From contig JBNLFL010000021.1 of NCBI GenBank assembly GCA_050305515.1, positions 71,179 through 135,178 of the forward strand: a stretch of 64,000 nt of DNA. Reading direction: 5' to 3'. The notes under the pieces were generated by a model, which saw nothing but the letters and a program-made list of their open reading frames with translations, searched no databases and was not told the origin of the DNA. Source of the DNA: JAFGUB01 sp050305515. Lineage in GTDB: Bacteria > Campylobacterota > Campylobacteria > Campylobacterales > Sulfurimonadaceae. Of the stretch, positions 5,966 to 15,392 are shown piece by piece (within the stretch, counting starts at the first letter, position 1; every line of letters begins with the position of its first letter). A program made the position numbers and the translations under genes.

Positions 5966-7285
5966 TTAAAATATAAACCCGGCGGAGAGGGTAATAACCT
6001 CTTCATCAGCCAGTTTGGCATCCGCACCGTAATCGCGGACCATATAGTCGGCCTTGAGTGCTACCTTGACGTCGGGGTAGTAGGCAACCCCCGCCGTGTA
6101 GTCAAAAAAGCGGTTGTTGTCGGGGTATTCGGTAATACCGTCCGCATCCATGTCAAGCCGTTCAATCTCGCCAACCACAAAGAGGCGCTGTGTCTCGGAG
6201 GGCAGCAGGTTGTAACCCACCGTCAGATACTGCCCGTTGACGCTCTGGCTCTGCGCGCCCTGCGGCAGATTTTCGGCTTCATCGTCCATCATGCCCGCTA
6301 CCGCAAGCGCCGAAATGTTAAAGCCGTGGTTGTTGTAAGTCACGTGCGCCTCGGCCATGCCCACACCCACGGTGACGTTGCCCGAGAGCCCCGTGGTGTC
6401 TCCGGGTTTGACCTCTTTGGCTACGCTGGAGTTGCCATAATATACCGATGCCCCGGCGTCAAGACCCTCGCCAAAGGCGTACTGTATACGCCCTACAAAG
6501 CCCAGATCGTCGGTAAACTGCCGCGCGCCCAGACGCCCCTGCTGAATGAAACGCCCTTCGCTGAATCCCCCGGCATCGGGTGCGGTGATGACACCGGCGT
6601 AGTACTCCAGCGCATCGATGCGCCCGTGCATCAAAGCCCCGTTGGTGTGCCATGTGGAGGGAATGATAAAGGTCTCCACCGCGGGGCGTTCGCTTGTGAG
6701 GTAAGCAACCGGTTCATGGTTGAGGTTGGTCAGACCCATCGGTACAAGGATGTGCCCAACCCGCAGCGACAACGCCGGGTCAAACAGGAAATCGAGGTAG
6801 CTAAACTCCACGATGGCATACTTGTAGTTTTTGGTATCGTCCGAACGCGCGCCGCCGTCTTCAAACTCGATCTCCGTGTTCATGACAATCCAGTCGTTGA
6901 ACTTGAACCCAATGTACGGCACGAAACGGACGATGTTATACTCCCCTTTTCTGCGGGTCTCGTTGGCGCTGTCGCTGGCGTAATTTTTAAACTCGGTATA
7001 CTTTTTGTACTTGTACTCGCCATACCCGCCAATGGAGACGGAACCTCTAGAGTGGTACACCTTCGAAGCCGCTTCACCCATGGAGCTGAAACTTTCATAC
7101 TGCTCGCCCGGAGCGAAAATCGACTCCTTAAGCGTCGCCACTTCCTCGATCAAAGATGATTCGCTCTGCTGCTGCGAACGTTTGAGCGTTTCAACTTCAG
7201 CCTTGAGCGCGTCGATCTGCGACTGCATCGTGTCATTGCCAAAAAGCGCCGCGGCGCAACTAAGAGAGAGCAGGATTTTTTTCAT
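5966..7285 (-). CDS. Outer-membrane porin
   Basis: This protein of 439 residues is taken from ATG 7285, where a signal peptide (MKKILLSLSCAAALFG) begins; the longer frame upstream is Arg-rich and unlikely. After a short coiled-coil (residues about 20-50, DALKAEVETLKRSQQQSES), the body consists of alternating beta strands typical of trimeric or phosphate-selective-type porins and ends in Phe (SAGFIF). It lies 14 bases upstream of the peroxidase gene in the iron operon and overlaps the end of the hydroxylase-like gene. It probably admits the ion or complex handled by the imelysin/haem proteins; the substrate cannot be read from the sequence. Confidence 0.8.
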   Translation of the reverse strand: MKKILLSLSCAAALFGNDTMQSQIDALKAEVETLKRSQQQSESSLIEEVATLKESIFAPGEQYESFSSMGEAASKVYHSRGSVSIGGYGEYKYKKYTEFKNYASDSANETRRKGEYNIVRFVPYIGFKFNDWIVMNTEIEFEDGGARSDDTKNYKYAIVEFSYLDFLFDPALSLRVGHILVPMGLTNLNHEPVAYLTSERPAVETFIIPSTWHTNGALMHGRIDALEYYAGVITAPDAGGFSEGRFIQQGRLGARQFTDDLGFVGRIQYAFGEGLDAGASVYYGNSSVAKEVKPGDTTGLSGNVTVGVGMAEAHVTYNNHGFNISALAVAGMMDDEAENLPQGAQSQSVNGQYLTVGYNLLPSETQRLFVVGEIERLDMDADGITEYPDNNRFFDYTAGVAYYPDVKVALKADYMVRDYGADAKLADEEVITLSAGFIF

Positions 7286-8153
7286 AATTTTTCTCCGATG
7301 TAAAAGGTTCAAAAAAAAGCGACAACAACGTCGTGTGGCGCACGTCACAGCCGAATGTCACCGGATGGACGCGGCTTACATGTAACGATCCGAAAAGACG
7401 GTCCCATACCGAAAAGATGCCGCCGTAATTTGTCCGCCCAAAGCCTCTGGCGTGGTGCAGCTGATGCATCCACGGCGAGATCAGCCAGCGTTCAGGCACA
7501 TCGCCGTAACGCAGCGGCAGGTGCGAATGGCGCAGGTTTGAGCCGGCAAGGTTGAAAAGCACCGTAACCGCATTGGCGCCCAGAATCTCCGCAACGCCAA
7601 TGCGTGCACCGAAAAAGTGCAAAAACACCCCGGTCACCACCCCCGCACTCAACGCATAGCGCAGCCCGAAAAGCATGTTCTCCACGGGATGCACCCGGTA
7701 AAACGTCAGTGGATTAAGCACCTCAGCGCTGTGATGCACCCTGTGAAAGCGCCACAGAAATGGAACTTCATGCAGGGCACGGTGCAACCAGTAACGGGTG
7801 AAGTCGCTCACGACAACCAAAGTCGCGGTATAGAGCACCATGACGGTGAGCGTATCGGCCCTGAGCGGCTCGTGATAGCCAAAAAACGCATCAAGCCCGA
7901 GCGCCACATCCGTAGCCGAGGGCATCAGCGGCGCGATCAGCGCGATCTTCACGATTGCCGAAAGCACGAAATAGCCGTAATCAAGCCGCGCCGAAGGGTG
8001 CCACCAGACGCCGCGCCCAAAGAGCATAGACCTATAGTGCGGCTTTACATGTAAGAACACAGCCGCTATCAGGGCGCTGCTAAGCCAGTACATCCAGAAG
8101 ATGCGGCTCTGGGGGTTGATGAAGTACTCAAAGAGTTCCATCTCAGTCGCCAT
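7260..8153 (-). CDS. Sterol desaturase/fatty-acid hydroxylase family membrane enzyme
   Basis: This 297-residue polytopic protein has four or more hydrophobic segments and the three His clusters of the di-iron hydroxylase superfamily: HRALHE, HRVHHS and HQLHHA. The diiron centre should hydroxylate or desaturate a membrane lipid using O2. It overlaps the preceding imelysin gene (ATG 8153 lies before that gene's stop at 8143) and the following porin start, so it is firmly part of the iron operon. A start at the ATG at 8141 is also possible. Its presence between an imelysin and a porin is unexpected, and the lipid substrate is unknown. Confidence 0.8.
   Translation of the reverse strand: MATEMELFEYFINPQSRIFWMYWLSSALIAAVFLHVKPHYRSMLFGRGVWWHPSARLDYGYFVLSAIVKIALIAPLMPSATDVALGLDAFFGYHEPLRADTLTVMVLYTATLVVVSDFTRYWLHRALHEVPFLWRFHRVHHSAEVLNPLTFYRVHPVENMLFGLRYALSAGVVTGVFLHFFGARIGVAEILGANAVTVLFNLAGSNLRHSHLPLRYGDVPERWLISPWMHQLHHARGFGRTNYGGIFSVWDRLFGSLHVSRVHPVTFGCDVRHTTLLSLFFEPFTSEKNYEKNPALS
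7376..7385. repeat. TTACATGTAA palindrome, copy 3
   Basis: Exact copy in the 3' part of the hydroxylase-like gene, read as Leu-His-Val. Confidence 0.9.
8045..8054. repeat. TTACATGTAA palindrome, copy 4
   Basis: Exact copy in the 5' part of the hydroxylase-like gene, read as Leu-His-Val just after the first membrane segment. Confidence 0.9.
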
Positions 8154-9150
8154 CTGCTTCTATGATGGTCTGCGTGTAGCTCAGTGCCGCAATCAGGGCG
8201 CTGTACTCGTTTTGCAGCAGGTCAGCACGCTCATAGAGCGCGCTGAGGCGCGCATCCGTCGCATCGGCTTCCAACGGGGCGTCGAAGGTACTAAGCAGTG
8301 CCGAAAACGCGTCAAGATGCCCTAGAATCGCTTCAGCCTGCGCCCCGGCGCCGTGCGCCGCCGCAATGTCGTAGAGGCCAGCCATCATAACGTCGCGGTG
8401 CGCCGCGATAATGGCGCCCATCGCTTCACGCGAAAGCCCCGAAACCGGATACTCAAAACGCGATGCGTCGGGATCGTCGCGGTACTTCACAACAAGTCCC
8501 GCCGCCTCGCCGATGCGCCACTCCTTGAGCTTGTAGGCACTGCCAATCAGCTGGTTAATCAGCACCGCCGTGCTCTCCGCTTCATCCGCTTCCCACTGCG
8601 TGTCGGCGCTGTAAAAAGCGGCAATCGTTTCACACTCATTCAAAAGTGCTTCGCTGATAAAATGCGCCGCGTCCATGCGCCGCTGTGTGAGTTCGCCCTC
8701 TTTATAGAGCGTGTATTCAAGCGCGTTGACACTGCGTGAGACGCTCTGGTAAAGCATGGCGGAGAGCGACGTGTTGTTCTCGAACGTACGGTCAAGCAGT
8801 GCGTGGATATCGGTGTTTCCGGAGTGGAACGCATCGATCTGCGCAGGCAGGTCGATCATTGACGATGAAAGCTCTCCGGCCACATACAGGGCTTCGGTGC
8901 GTTTCCAGCGTGTCATCAGCGTCGTAAAAGCCGCTTTGGCACTCGCTTCATCCGCAGCATCGCGCATTGCCGCAGCTGCCACGCCGAGCGCATCGGCATC
9001 GTCGCGCAGCAGGGTTTTGATCTGCGAGAGGGAGAGCGCGCTATCCGTGCTTCCGGCTCCCTGCAGACCGTTTTTGCCATCATAGGCATTCTCATCCACA
9101 CAGCCGCCAAGCAAAAATGCCAGGGTTACAATTATCCATATACGTTTCAT
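8143..9150 (-). CDS. Imelysin-family iron-associated lipoprotein (second copy)
   Basis: This 335-residue protein has a lipoprotein signal (LAFLLGGC at residues 11-18). The mature part is all-helical, with the imelysin/M75 pattern: W-x-R-T-E-A near residue 87, and SVNALEYTLY around residue 144 where the first imelysin has YHAIEFLLWG. Family members (IrpA, EfeO-like, Algp7-like) are periplasmic iron-regulated proteins thought to bind iron. Its ATG overlaps the TGA of the upstream di-haem oxidoreductase gene (ATGA), so the two are translationally coupled. It is more divergent than the 10489-11847 copy. The iron role follows from the family; the ligands are not evident. Confidence 0.75.
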   Translation of the reverse strand: MKRIWIIVTLAFLLGGCVDENAYDGKNGLQGAGSTDSALSLSQIKTLLRDDADALGVAAAAMRDAADEASAKAAFTTLMTRWKRTEALYVAGELSSSMIDLPAQIDAFHSGNTDIHALLDRTFENNTSLSAMLYQSVSRSVNALEYTLYKEGELTQRRMDAAHFISEALLNECETIAAFYSADTQWEADEAESTAVLINQLIGSAYKLKEWRIGEAAGLVVKYRDDPDASRFEYPVSGLSREAMGAIIAAHRDVMMAGLYDIAAAHGAGAQAEAILGHLDAFSALLSTFDAPLEADATDARLSALYERADLLQNEYSALIAALSYTQTIIEADGD

Positions 9151-10487
9151 AGGTACTCCAGATACTCAATCAAGGTGCGCCGCGTAGTGCCATCGAGCGC
9201 CATAAAAGCGGCTTTTGCCGCCTCCGCTTCACCGCCATGCCATACGATAGCCTCTTCAATACTGCGAGCGCGGCCGTCATGCAGATAGGTCGCGCCTTTG
9301 CCGTGGAGTCCAAGTCCCCAAAGCGGGGCCGTCCGCCATTCGCGCGGCGACGCCCCGAAAATCGCATGACCGTCGGAAAGCGCTTCACCCATGTCATGCA
9401 GCAAAAAATCGCCATAGGGCGCAATGGCGATACCCTCTGCCGTTTCGAACCGATCGACATGACATAGGGTGCACCCCAGCTGCGTCATCAATGCCGCGCC
9501 TTCATGCCCTTTGGCACGCGGATCGGGAAGCGGCACTTTCAGATGCGTCAGATAGGCGGCAATCGCCTCAAGCCGCTCCTGCGGCAGATCAAATTCACCC
9601 CGGCCTTTGGGCGCGGCGTTGCACGCCGTCTGCACGTCGGTACAGTTCTCGGCGCTATAGAGCGGATTACTCAGTCCCATGTCGTTATGCGCCGCATTGG
9701 CGCTCTGGTGCAGGACATCCGGCGATGCCGCTTTCCAGGTAAAACGCCCCAGCATTCTTTTCCGATCCCCGTGCCAGACCCAATTCGCACGCCCGGATAT
9801 GCCGTTATTGTCACGGTCGTCGGGATCTTCGTTCGCCAGAATCGCCGCTTCGGGAATCTGTTCAATCAGCCCCATCCCGATCAGAGCCGGAGCCAGATGC
9901 GCCGCAATGTTCGTTTGGGCATCGAGCGGACCGTAAGCCAGATTTTCAATGCGGTACACCGGACGGTGCAGCGTAACGCCACCCCCGTCGGCATAGGTGA
10001 CGCGCACATCTTCATACCTTACATGTAAGCGTCCCTCCGCCGCCACGTCGGCATTGCCGTTTTGGCTGAGCTGTCCTCCGTAGCGCGGGTCGGGTACAAA
10101 ACCGCCCGATGGCATTTCTAATACGTTATTAAGTTTTGAAGGTTGCGAAAGCCGCGCCACAAGAGCACGCTTTGTGTTCCCCTTCTCATCAATCGCCACA
10201 CCCGCGCCGTTGCGTTCATGGCACGCGGTGCAGCTGTTGGCGCTGAAAAGCGGCCCGAGGCCGTCTCTGGCCGTAGTGGCCGAAGGCGCTTCCACCCAGG
10301 GAATCGTAAAGAAGCTGCGCCCCAGAACAAAGCGGTCGCGCATCTCATGCGAGACTCCGTCCATGATATGCGTCAGTGCGGATCTGCCGCGATCCGGGCT
10401 GAAAAAACCGTTGGGTCTTTCGGGTACGTCACTGCATCCGGAATAGATGAAAACCGCCACTGCGGCAGGTAAAAGGGTGCGCGCCAT
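9147..10487 (-). CDS. Di-haem thiol-oxidoreductase-like lipoprotein (DHOR family)
   Basis: This 446-residue protein is taken from ATG 10487, which lies one base after the stop of the first imelysin and begins a lipoprotein signal (AVFIYSGC). It carries CXXCH motifs at SCTACHERNG and GCTLCHVDR and a distal WRTAPLWGLG-x-HDGRARSIEEAI segment, the hallmark of the DUF1111/di-haem oxidoreductase family that is repeatedly found between two imelysin genes. It is a periplasmic c-type cytochrome. By association it may change the redox state of iron before or after imelysin binding; that function is inferred from gene context. Confidence 0.85.
   Translation of the reverse strand: MARTLLPAAVAVFIYSGCSDVPERPNGFFSPDRGRSALTHIMDGVSHEMRDRFVLGRSFFTIPWVEAPSATTARDGLGPLFSANSCTACHERNGAGVAIDEKGNTKRALVARLSQPSKLNNVLEMPSGGFVPDPRYGGQLSQNGNADVAAEGRLHVRYEDVRVTYADGGGVTLHRPVYRIENLAYGPLDAQTNIAAHLAPALIGMGLIEQIPEAAILANEDPDDRDNNGISGRANWVWHGDRKRMLGRFTWKAASPDVLHQSANAAHNDMGLSNPLYSAENCTDVQTACNAAPKGRGEFDLPQERLEAIAAYLTHLKVPLPDPRAKGHEGAALMTQLGCTLCHVDRFETAEGIAIAPYGDFLLHDMGEALSDGHAIFGASPREWRTAPLWGLGLHGKGATYLHDGRARSIEEAIVWHGGEAEAAKAAFMALDGTTRRTLIEYLEYL
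10019..10028. repeat. TTACATGTAA palindrome, copy 5
   Basis: Exact copy inside the DHOR gene, read as Leu-His-Val. Confidence 0.9.
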
Positions 10488-10488
10488 C

Positions 10489-11847
10489 TCAATCGACCTG
10501 TGTTTCCTCTGAGTCGGTGACATCAGAAGTGGAGAGGTTGATTTCCAGCGCTCCCGCTACTTCCACCATCAAATCACCCAGATCGCGCATCTCGTTTTTC
10601 ATATCCTTGATGGTCTGCGCCGTATCGCTGCCACTCATGATCTGATAGTCAAAATGCATGCGTGTTTTCGCCGTTTCATCCACAACGGCCACTTTGGCGT
10701 CGATTGAAGTGATCAGCGCGTCGATCTTGCTGCGCGTGGAAGCGTCACTGAGACTGTAAAGACTCGGACTGCCCGCTTTTAGCACGTTTTTAAAACCCTG
10801 ATAGTTCAGCGCAATATCGCGATGGGTGTTGTCGGAGAAGCAGGAGTGTTCATCCTCTTCGCTCGGAGTAAGCACCGCCACGGCGATACGCTCGTTGGCC
10901 AGTTCGGACTTGATAAAGAGTCCCATACCGCTGATAATGTCGCGCAGCGCCGTATCTGCGGCAATGTTTTTTGACGCGTCACTGCCGCCAAGGGTTCCCA
11001 GAAGTGCCGCACGGTAACAACCCGTCGCATCGCTCTGACAGTTGGTTGAAGCTGTTGTCTCCCATGCAGACGCGACGCGGCTCAGGTCTTCCACCAGCAG
11101 CGAAGCCGCCGCATTCAGGTAGGCTTTGCGGCGCTCGGCGTGCGCGTTGGAGGTGTAGTCTTCCAGCGGACGCTGCCCCGCCGTCATGGCGCCGTTGGTC
11201 ACCGTATCGGCAATAAAGCTGTTATAGTCCTGATCCTGCCCCCAGAGCAGAAACTCGATGGCGTGATAGCCCGTAGCGACATTCGCATCGCCGCCGTTTT
11301 CATTAAGTGCGGCCAGTGCTTCGGCGGTGATGGTGGCGACATTAACACTCTCGCTCTCATCGCCTTCTGGCGTAAAGGTGCCCTCCGCATCAATAATGTT
11401 GCCCGATGTCGTCGCGCCGTTTTCATCAACCGTATAGTCGATCATGTTCTCATCGAGCGGCCATGCGTTGATCTGCCCTTCCGGTGCGCCGTAAGCCTCG
11501 GCCACCCACCCCGCTTCGGCATCAATCGGGCCGTTACTAAGCCGGAAAATCTCCGTGACACCGTAACTCTCGCGTGATGCCAGCCATGCGTTTTTGGCCG
11601 CGTTCATTGTCGTCTGGGTCGGATTGGCCGTAAAGGCAGCAATGGCGTTTTGAAGTGCTTTGGCATCCTGAAGGGCTACATTGATGGTACTGCGCGCCGC
11701 ATCGGCATAGCTACCCAGAAGTGTGCGTTTTTCGGTTTCGCCGACGCTGCTTTTGGAAGACGATCCACCGCCTCCGCCACAGCCGCTGAGTGCGAGCACT
11801 GCTGCCACGGAGAGTGACGACAAAAAGAGTGAAGGTCTGAAGGTCAT
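10489..11847 (-). CDS. Imelysin-family iron-associated lipoprotein (first copy)
   Basis: This 452-residue protein is the first gene of the operon. It has a lipoprotein signal (LALSGC, then Gly/Ser), and a typical imelysin core: W-x-x-S-R-E-S-Y-G-V-T-E near residue 91 and GYHAIEFLLWGQD near residue 203 (the GxHxxE-type motif proposed to bind metal). IrpA-type imelysins are iron-induced periplasmic or outer-membrane-associated proteins required under iron limitation. Two Fur boxes lie immediately upstream (11861-11873 and 11907-11925), so repression by iron-loaded Fur is expected. The start ATG 11847 follows AAAAGGAATC on the minus strand. Confidence 0.85.
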   Translation of the reverse strand: MTFRPSLFLSSLSVAAVLALSGCGGGGGSSSKSSVGETEKRTLLGSYADAARSTINVALQDAKALQNAIAAFTANPTQTTMNAAKNAWLASRESYGVTEIFRLSNGPIDAEAGWVAEAYGAPEGQINAWPLDENMIDYTVDENGATTSGNIIDAEGTFTPEGDESESVNVATITAEALAALNENGGDANVATGYHAIEFLLWGQDQDYNSFIADTVTNGAMTAGQRPLEDYTSNAHAERRKAYLNAAASLLVEDLSRVASAWETTASTNCQSDATGCYRAALLGTLGGSDASKNIAADTALRDIISGMGLFIKSELANERIAVAVLTPSEEDEHSCFSDNTHRDIALNYQGFKNVLKAGSPSLYSLSDASTRSKIDALITSIDAKVAVVDETAKTRMHFDYQIMSGSDTAQTIKDMKNEMRDLGDLMVEVAGALEINLSTSDVTDSEETQVD

Positions 11848-11860
11848 GATGATTCCTTTT

Positions 11861-11925
11861 GATAATTGTTATCGGAATCATATTCAATGAAAGCTTAAGT
11901 GATTATTTTATTGATAATCATTATT
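11861..11925 (-). promoter_or_regulatory. Tandem Fur boxes of the iron operon
   Basis: Site A, GATAATTGTTATC (11861-11873), is a near-perfect 6-1-6 Fur palindrome 13 bases upstream of the imelysin ATG. Site B, with core GATAATCATTAT (11913-11924), matches about 15 of 19 positions of the classical GATAATGATAATCATTATC box. The region also precedes the divergent gene at 12032, which site B could affect. Confidence 0.75.
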
Positions 11926-12031
11926 GATTTAATACTTATCTGTAAGCTCACAGATATCTCACACCTCCATTCTACACTTCTCTCAAGCAAATCAAAAAAA
12001 CGCTTCGAAAGAGGCAAAAAAAGGATAAACA

Positions 12032-12964
12032 ATGAAAGCTCTGGCAACTTCTCTTCTGGCAGCAGGCATGATGGCAGGCGCACTTGGTGCGGCGGATGTC
12101 AGCAAAATCGATCTGACAACCAGTTACGACGCGGGCAAATACTTCAACTATGCCACACCCGATCTGAGTGTCTCGATGTACTCCTATTCAAGCGGCACCT
12201 ACACACCGCTACAGAACCTGCCCCGCAACACCTATGAGATCTACAGCCGTGAAGGCATGATCACCACGCCTGTGAGTGTGACGTTCTTTCTGACACCGCG
12301 ATTCAATATGACCTTCAGCAATACCGAAGACTTTATCGAACTGGGTAAAACAAAAGTCAGAATCACCGGTAATCAGAACCTGTTCAGATTTCCCGAATCA
12401 CTTGCCATTCCGGCCGGTATGACGCCGGGGCACTATTATCTGGGCATCAAGGTCGACAGCGAGAATGTCTACGCAGAGATCAACGAGCACAACAATATGA
12501 CAAACTACATGATTGAAGTAGATGAACGCGCACCGCATATCAGCAGTTTCGCTGTCTCGCAGCAGAGCAGTTCGTGGACCGATCCGGCCGCACAGGAGCA
12601 GTCGTGTGTGGATGCCTTTGGTGAGGGTGCCCGCGTGGCTTCATGGAGCGATATTGAACGTTTCGTACGCGACGGCGGCGATGCTTCTGAACTAGCAGAT
12701 AGAATTTCTCTTCGCTCCTGGTCGCTCTTTATCAACCACGAGGGCGAGGCGATGAGTAGCAGCGGCGGCAAGTACATGATCTCCAAAGGCAATCCGAAAC
12801 TCAAACTCCAGAGTGCCATCGATTCGGTGCAGAATCACACAATCGATCTTAAAACCGTCAATACCACATGGGCGTTTCAAAACGGTGCGTATCACAACAC
12901 GCTCTGCATCAGTCCCATATGGTTTGTCGTATCCGAATCAGATAATGTAGTCGATCCCCTCTAG
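12032..12964 (+). CDS. Secreted protein with CARDB-like domain
   Basis: This 310-residue protein has a clear signal peptide (residues 1-20, ending GALGAADV). Residues about 75-165 include GMTPGHYYLGIKVDSENV then EINEHNN, the pattern of CARDB/Ig-like adhesion domains. The C-terminal part has three Cys residues and no catalytic motif. It is transcribed away from the iron operon, with Fur box B between, so iron regulation is possible. RBS AAAAAAAGG lies 7 bases upstream. It is probably periplasmic or surface exposed; function unknown. Confidence 0.7.
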   Translation: MKALATSLLAAGMMAGALGAADVSKIDLTTSYDAGKYFNYATPDLSVSMYSYSSGTYTPLQNLPRNTYEIYSREGMITTPVSVTFFLTPRFNMTFSNTEDFIELGKTKVRITGNQNLFRFPESLAIPAGMTPGHYYLGIKVDSENVYAEINEHNNMTNYMIEVDERAPHISSFAVSQQSSSWTDPAAQEQSCVDAFGEGARVASWSDIERFVRDGGDASELADRISLRSWSLFINHEGEAMSSSGGKYMISKGNPKLKLQSAIDSVQNHTIDLKTVNTTWAFQNGAYHNTLCISPIWFVVSESDNVVDPL

Positions 12965-12981
12965 GCTACACCCTCCCCAGT

Positions 12982-15027
12982 TTATGGCGCTTCGACAGGA
13001 TGCGGTCTGGCGAAGAGGAAGCCCTGAAAATTCCGGCATCCCATTTCAAGCAGCTTTTGAAGCTGCTGCTCATTCTCGACCCCTTCGGCAATCACTTCCA
13101 GCCCAAACTGATGCCCGATTGAAATGATCGTATTGATCAAAATATTGTCTTTTGAATGTTCTGAAATGGAATGCACAAAACTTTGATCGATTTTAAGTTC
13201 ATCCAGCGGCAGGTTTTTAAGGTAGGAGAGCGAAGAGTACCCGGTCCCGAAATCATCAATCGAAAGACTGATACCCAGTTCTTTCAACTCGTCGATTTTG
13301 TTTCTGGCATTCTCCATGTTCTCAATCAGAAGCCCCTCGGTAATCTCCAGCCTCAGCTTTGCAGGATCAAATGTGAAATGCTTTAAAGAGGTATGGATAT
13401 TTTCAACAAAATCTTCACGTTCAAACTGGCGTGGACTGATATTGATTGAGAGACGCCGTTGACATTTTTCACTCTCGTGACTCCACTGTTCAAGCAGTTT
13501 CATTCCCTCTTCAAGCACAAAAGATCCAAGCAAAATGATGAGTCCGCTCTCTTCGGCCAGTGGAATAAACCGCGAAGGGGGAATCCAGCCAAGCTGCTCG
13601 TCATACCATCGCAGCAGTACTTCCGCTCCCACGACAACCGGTGCCTGATCATAATAGACCTGTTCCTGGCAGTAGATCATAATTCCCTGATCGTGGATAG
13701 CCTCGCGGAGCTTTCTGGTCAACATCATACGTTCTTCAAGTCGATTCTGAACTTTCGGATCAAAAAAACAGAAAGTGTCGCGTCCCTGATGCTTCGCCCG
13801 GTACATGGCAGAATCGGCAAACTTCATCAGGTCGCCCGCATTTTCCTCTCCGCTGATCAGAACAATGCCGATACTTCCCGACAGGTAAAACTGATCATCG
13901 CCAAGCTCCATAGGTGCATGTAACATTTCGACAAGATGCACTGCCATCTGCTCTACAGCATGATTCGCCCCTGCAGTCTCTTTTTTGGGAATTTCAACCA
14001 ATATCACAAACTCATCCCCACCGATTCTGAAAACAATATCATTTCCGCGGATTGAGTTTTTCATACGCTTCGCAACTTCAACAAGCACCTGATCACCTAC
14101 TTCATGACCGCGCGTGTCGTTGATAGTCTTGAAATGGTCCAGATCAATAAAGAGCAAGGCTCCATAAAAACCGAACCGTTTGCACCGTGCTATGGAACGC
14201 TCAAGTGCTTCGTGCAGGTAGTGACGGTTGGGCAAACCGGTAAGCACGTCATAGAGTGCCATCTGTTCTATCTGGCGCTGGGCGTTTTTAAATTCGGTAA
14301 TATCCAAAATACCGACGAGTCTGACATCCTGGGACCAAAGATGCAGATCTCTGCCGCGAAGCAGGACTTCGATATGAGAACCATCTTTACGTTTTAGCAT
14401 CCCTTCGAAAGGAGGTGTGATCTCCATTTGGGCCTTGGCCTTTACAAGATCGAGCGACTCATCTGCCACATGATGCAGAATATGCTTGCCGTAAAGTTCA
14501 TCAAGTTCATAGCCCAACAGCTCTGCAGCAGCCCTGTTTGCTTTGATACAGTGACGGGTCGTATCAAATACCAGAAGCCCTTCATGTGTGGAATTGAGCA
14601 GAATTTCCAAAGAAGCATTGTGGTTGTATATCTCTTCCTGGGCCTGTTTTTGCGCTGTTATATCGCGCGAAGAAGCATAGAGATAGAGTTCTCCGCCCAA
14701 TTCAATACCTTTTGCCGTCACCCCGACATGAATCACACTGCCGTCTTTACGGCGATGGCGTGTTTCAAAACTTGATGTTCCTTCGAGCATCGAAATGATA
14801 AAAGCGGGAAGTTCCTGAGGAGCGTAACGCATATCCCAGTCTGAAACCTGAAGCTGCGCCATTTCTTCGTTTGTGTATCCCAGCATGGCAGCAAAAGAGT
14901 CACTAAACTCGATCAATTTGCCTGCGGCATCAACAATATGAACACCATCTCCAGCTAATTGAAGCAGTGCCTTATACCGAATTCGTTCTTCGGCAACGAT
15001 GCGGGCAAGCTCTGATTTTGTAGCCAT
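12982..15027 (-). CDS. PAS-PAS-GGDEF-EAL c-di-GMP protein
   Basis: This 681-residue protein has no membrane segment. Two PAS domains (about residues 15-130 and 135-255) are followed by a GGDEF domain with intact RIGGDEFVIL (about 345) and an EAL domain from about 435. The EAL signature reads EVLLR instead of EALLR; DDFGTGYSSL and the later Lys/Glu residues are present, so phosphodiesterase activity is still plausible. It should make and/or degrade cyclic di-GMP in the cytoplasm in response to a PAS signal (redox, oxygen or ligand). It is a single gene, convergent with 12032-12964. Confidence 0.9.
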   Translation of the reverse strand: MATKSELARIVAEERIRYKALLQLAGDGVHIVDAAGKLIEFSDSFAAMLGYTNEEMAQLQVSDWDMRYAPQELPAFIISMLEGTSSFETRHRRKDGSVIHVGVTAKGIELGGELYLYASSRDITAQKQAQEEIYNHNASLEILLNSTHEGLLVFDTTRHCIKANRAAAELLGYELDELYGKHILHHVADESLDLVKAKAQMEITPPFEGMLKRKDGSHIEVLLRGRDLHLWSQDVRLVGILDITEFKNAQRQIEQMALYDVLTGLPNRHYLHEALERSIARCKRFGFYGALLFIDLDHFKTINDTRGHEVGDQVLVEVAKRMKNSIRGNDIVFRIGGDEFVILVEIPKKETAGANHAVEQMAVHLVEMLHAPMELGDDQFYLSGSIGIVLISGEENAGDLMKFADSAMYRAKHQGRDTFCFFDPKVQNRLEERMMLTRKLREAIHDQGIMIYCQEQVYYDQAPVVVGAEVLLRWYDEQLGWIPPSRFIPLAEESGLIILLGSFVLEEGMKLLEQWSHESEKCQRRLSINISPRQFEREDFVENIHTSLKHFTFDPAKLRLEITEGLLIENMENARNKIDELKELGISLSIDDFGTGYSSLSYLKNLPLDELKIDQSFVHSISEHSKDNILINTIISIGHQFGLEVIAEGVENEQQLQKLLEMGCRNFQGFLFARPHPVEAP

Positions 15028-15200
15028 ACTTCTACCTCTCCAGCGTAAACTACCGGTTATTGTTAGCTAATAGCTCATGTTAGTGCAAATATAAGGCACT
15101 TGTCAATGCGAACACTTTTACAAGGTTACCCGCTGAAATTTAATTGTCTGATTCTTAGAGCATTTTGCCGGCCATTTCCAGACCGACAACGTCAAATTTT

Positions 15201-15269
15201 CTATGTCCTGAACTGTTCCAGTTTCAAATTAAGATCTGTCATCATCGATGAAAGATGTTCCGCTGACAC
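15201..15269 (-). pseudogene. Possible tail of a lost chemoreceptor gene
   Basis: The 365-base gap 15028-15392 holds no intact gene. On the minus strand, 15269-15201 encodes VSAEHLSSMMTDLNLKLEQF and stops, which resembles the extreme C-terminus of methyl-accepting chemotaxis proteins (…AEELSxMAxDLxxxVxxF). Upstream the frame is low-complexity and lacks the signalling domain. This may be a deletion remnant; chance resemblance cannot be excluded. Confidence 0.35.
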
Positions 15270-15392
15270 ATAATGATTCACAACAGAATTTTTATTATAG
15301 TACCTCGTTACAATATTTATAATAAACATAAGCTATTTCAATACAAAAGCCATTAATATCATACCTGGATTTTCCGAAAGGACTATTTCCGG

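Noticed and set aside
4737..12000. Many long plus-strand open frames opposite the iron operon
   Set aside because: They are antisense shadows of overlapping minus-strand genes that have signal peptides, haem motifs and RBSs. Their translations are Arg/His-rich and match no family.
13913..13925. GTGCATGTAAC as a palindrome copy
   Set aside because: Only the right half matches TTACATGTAA, so it was not counted.
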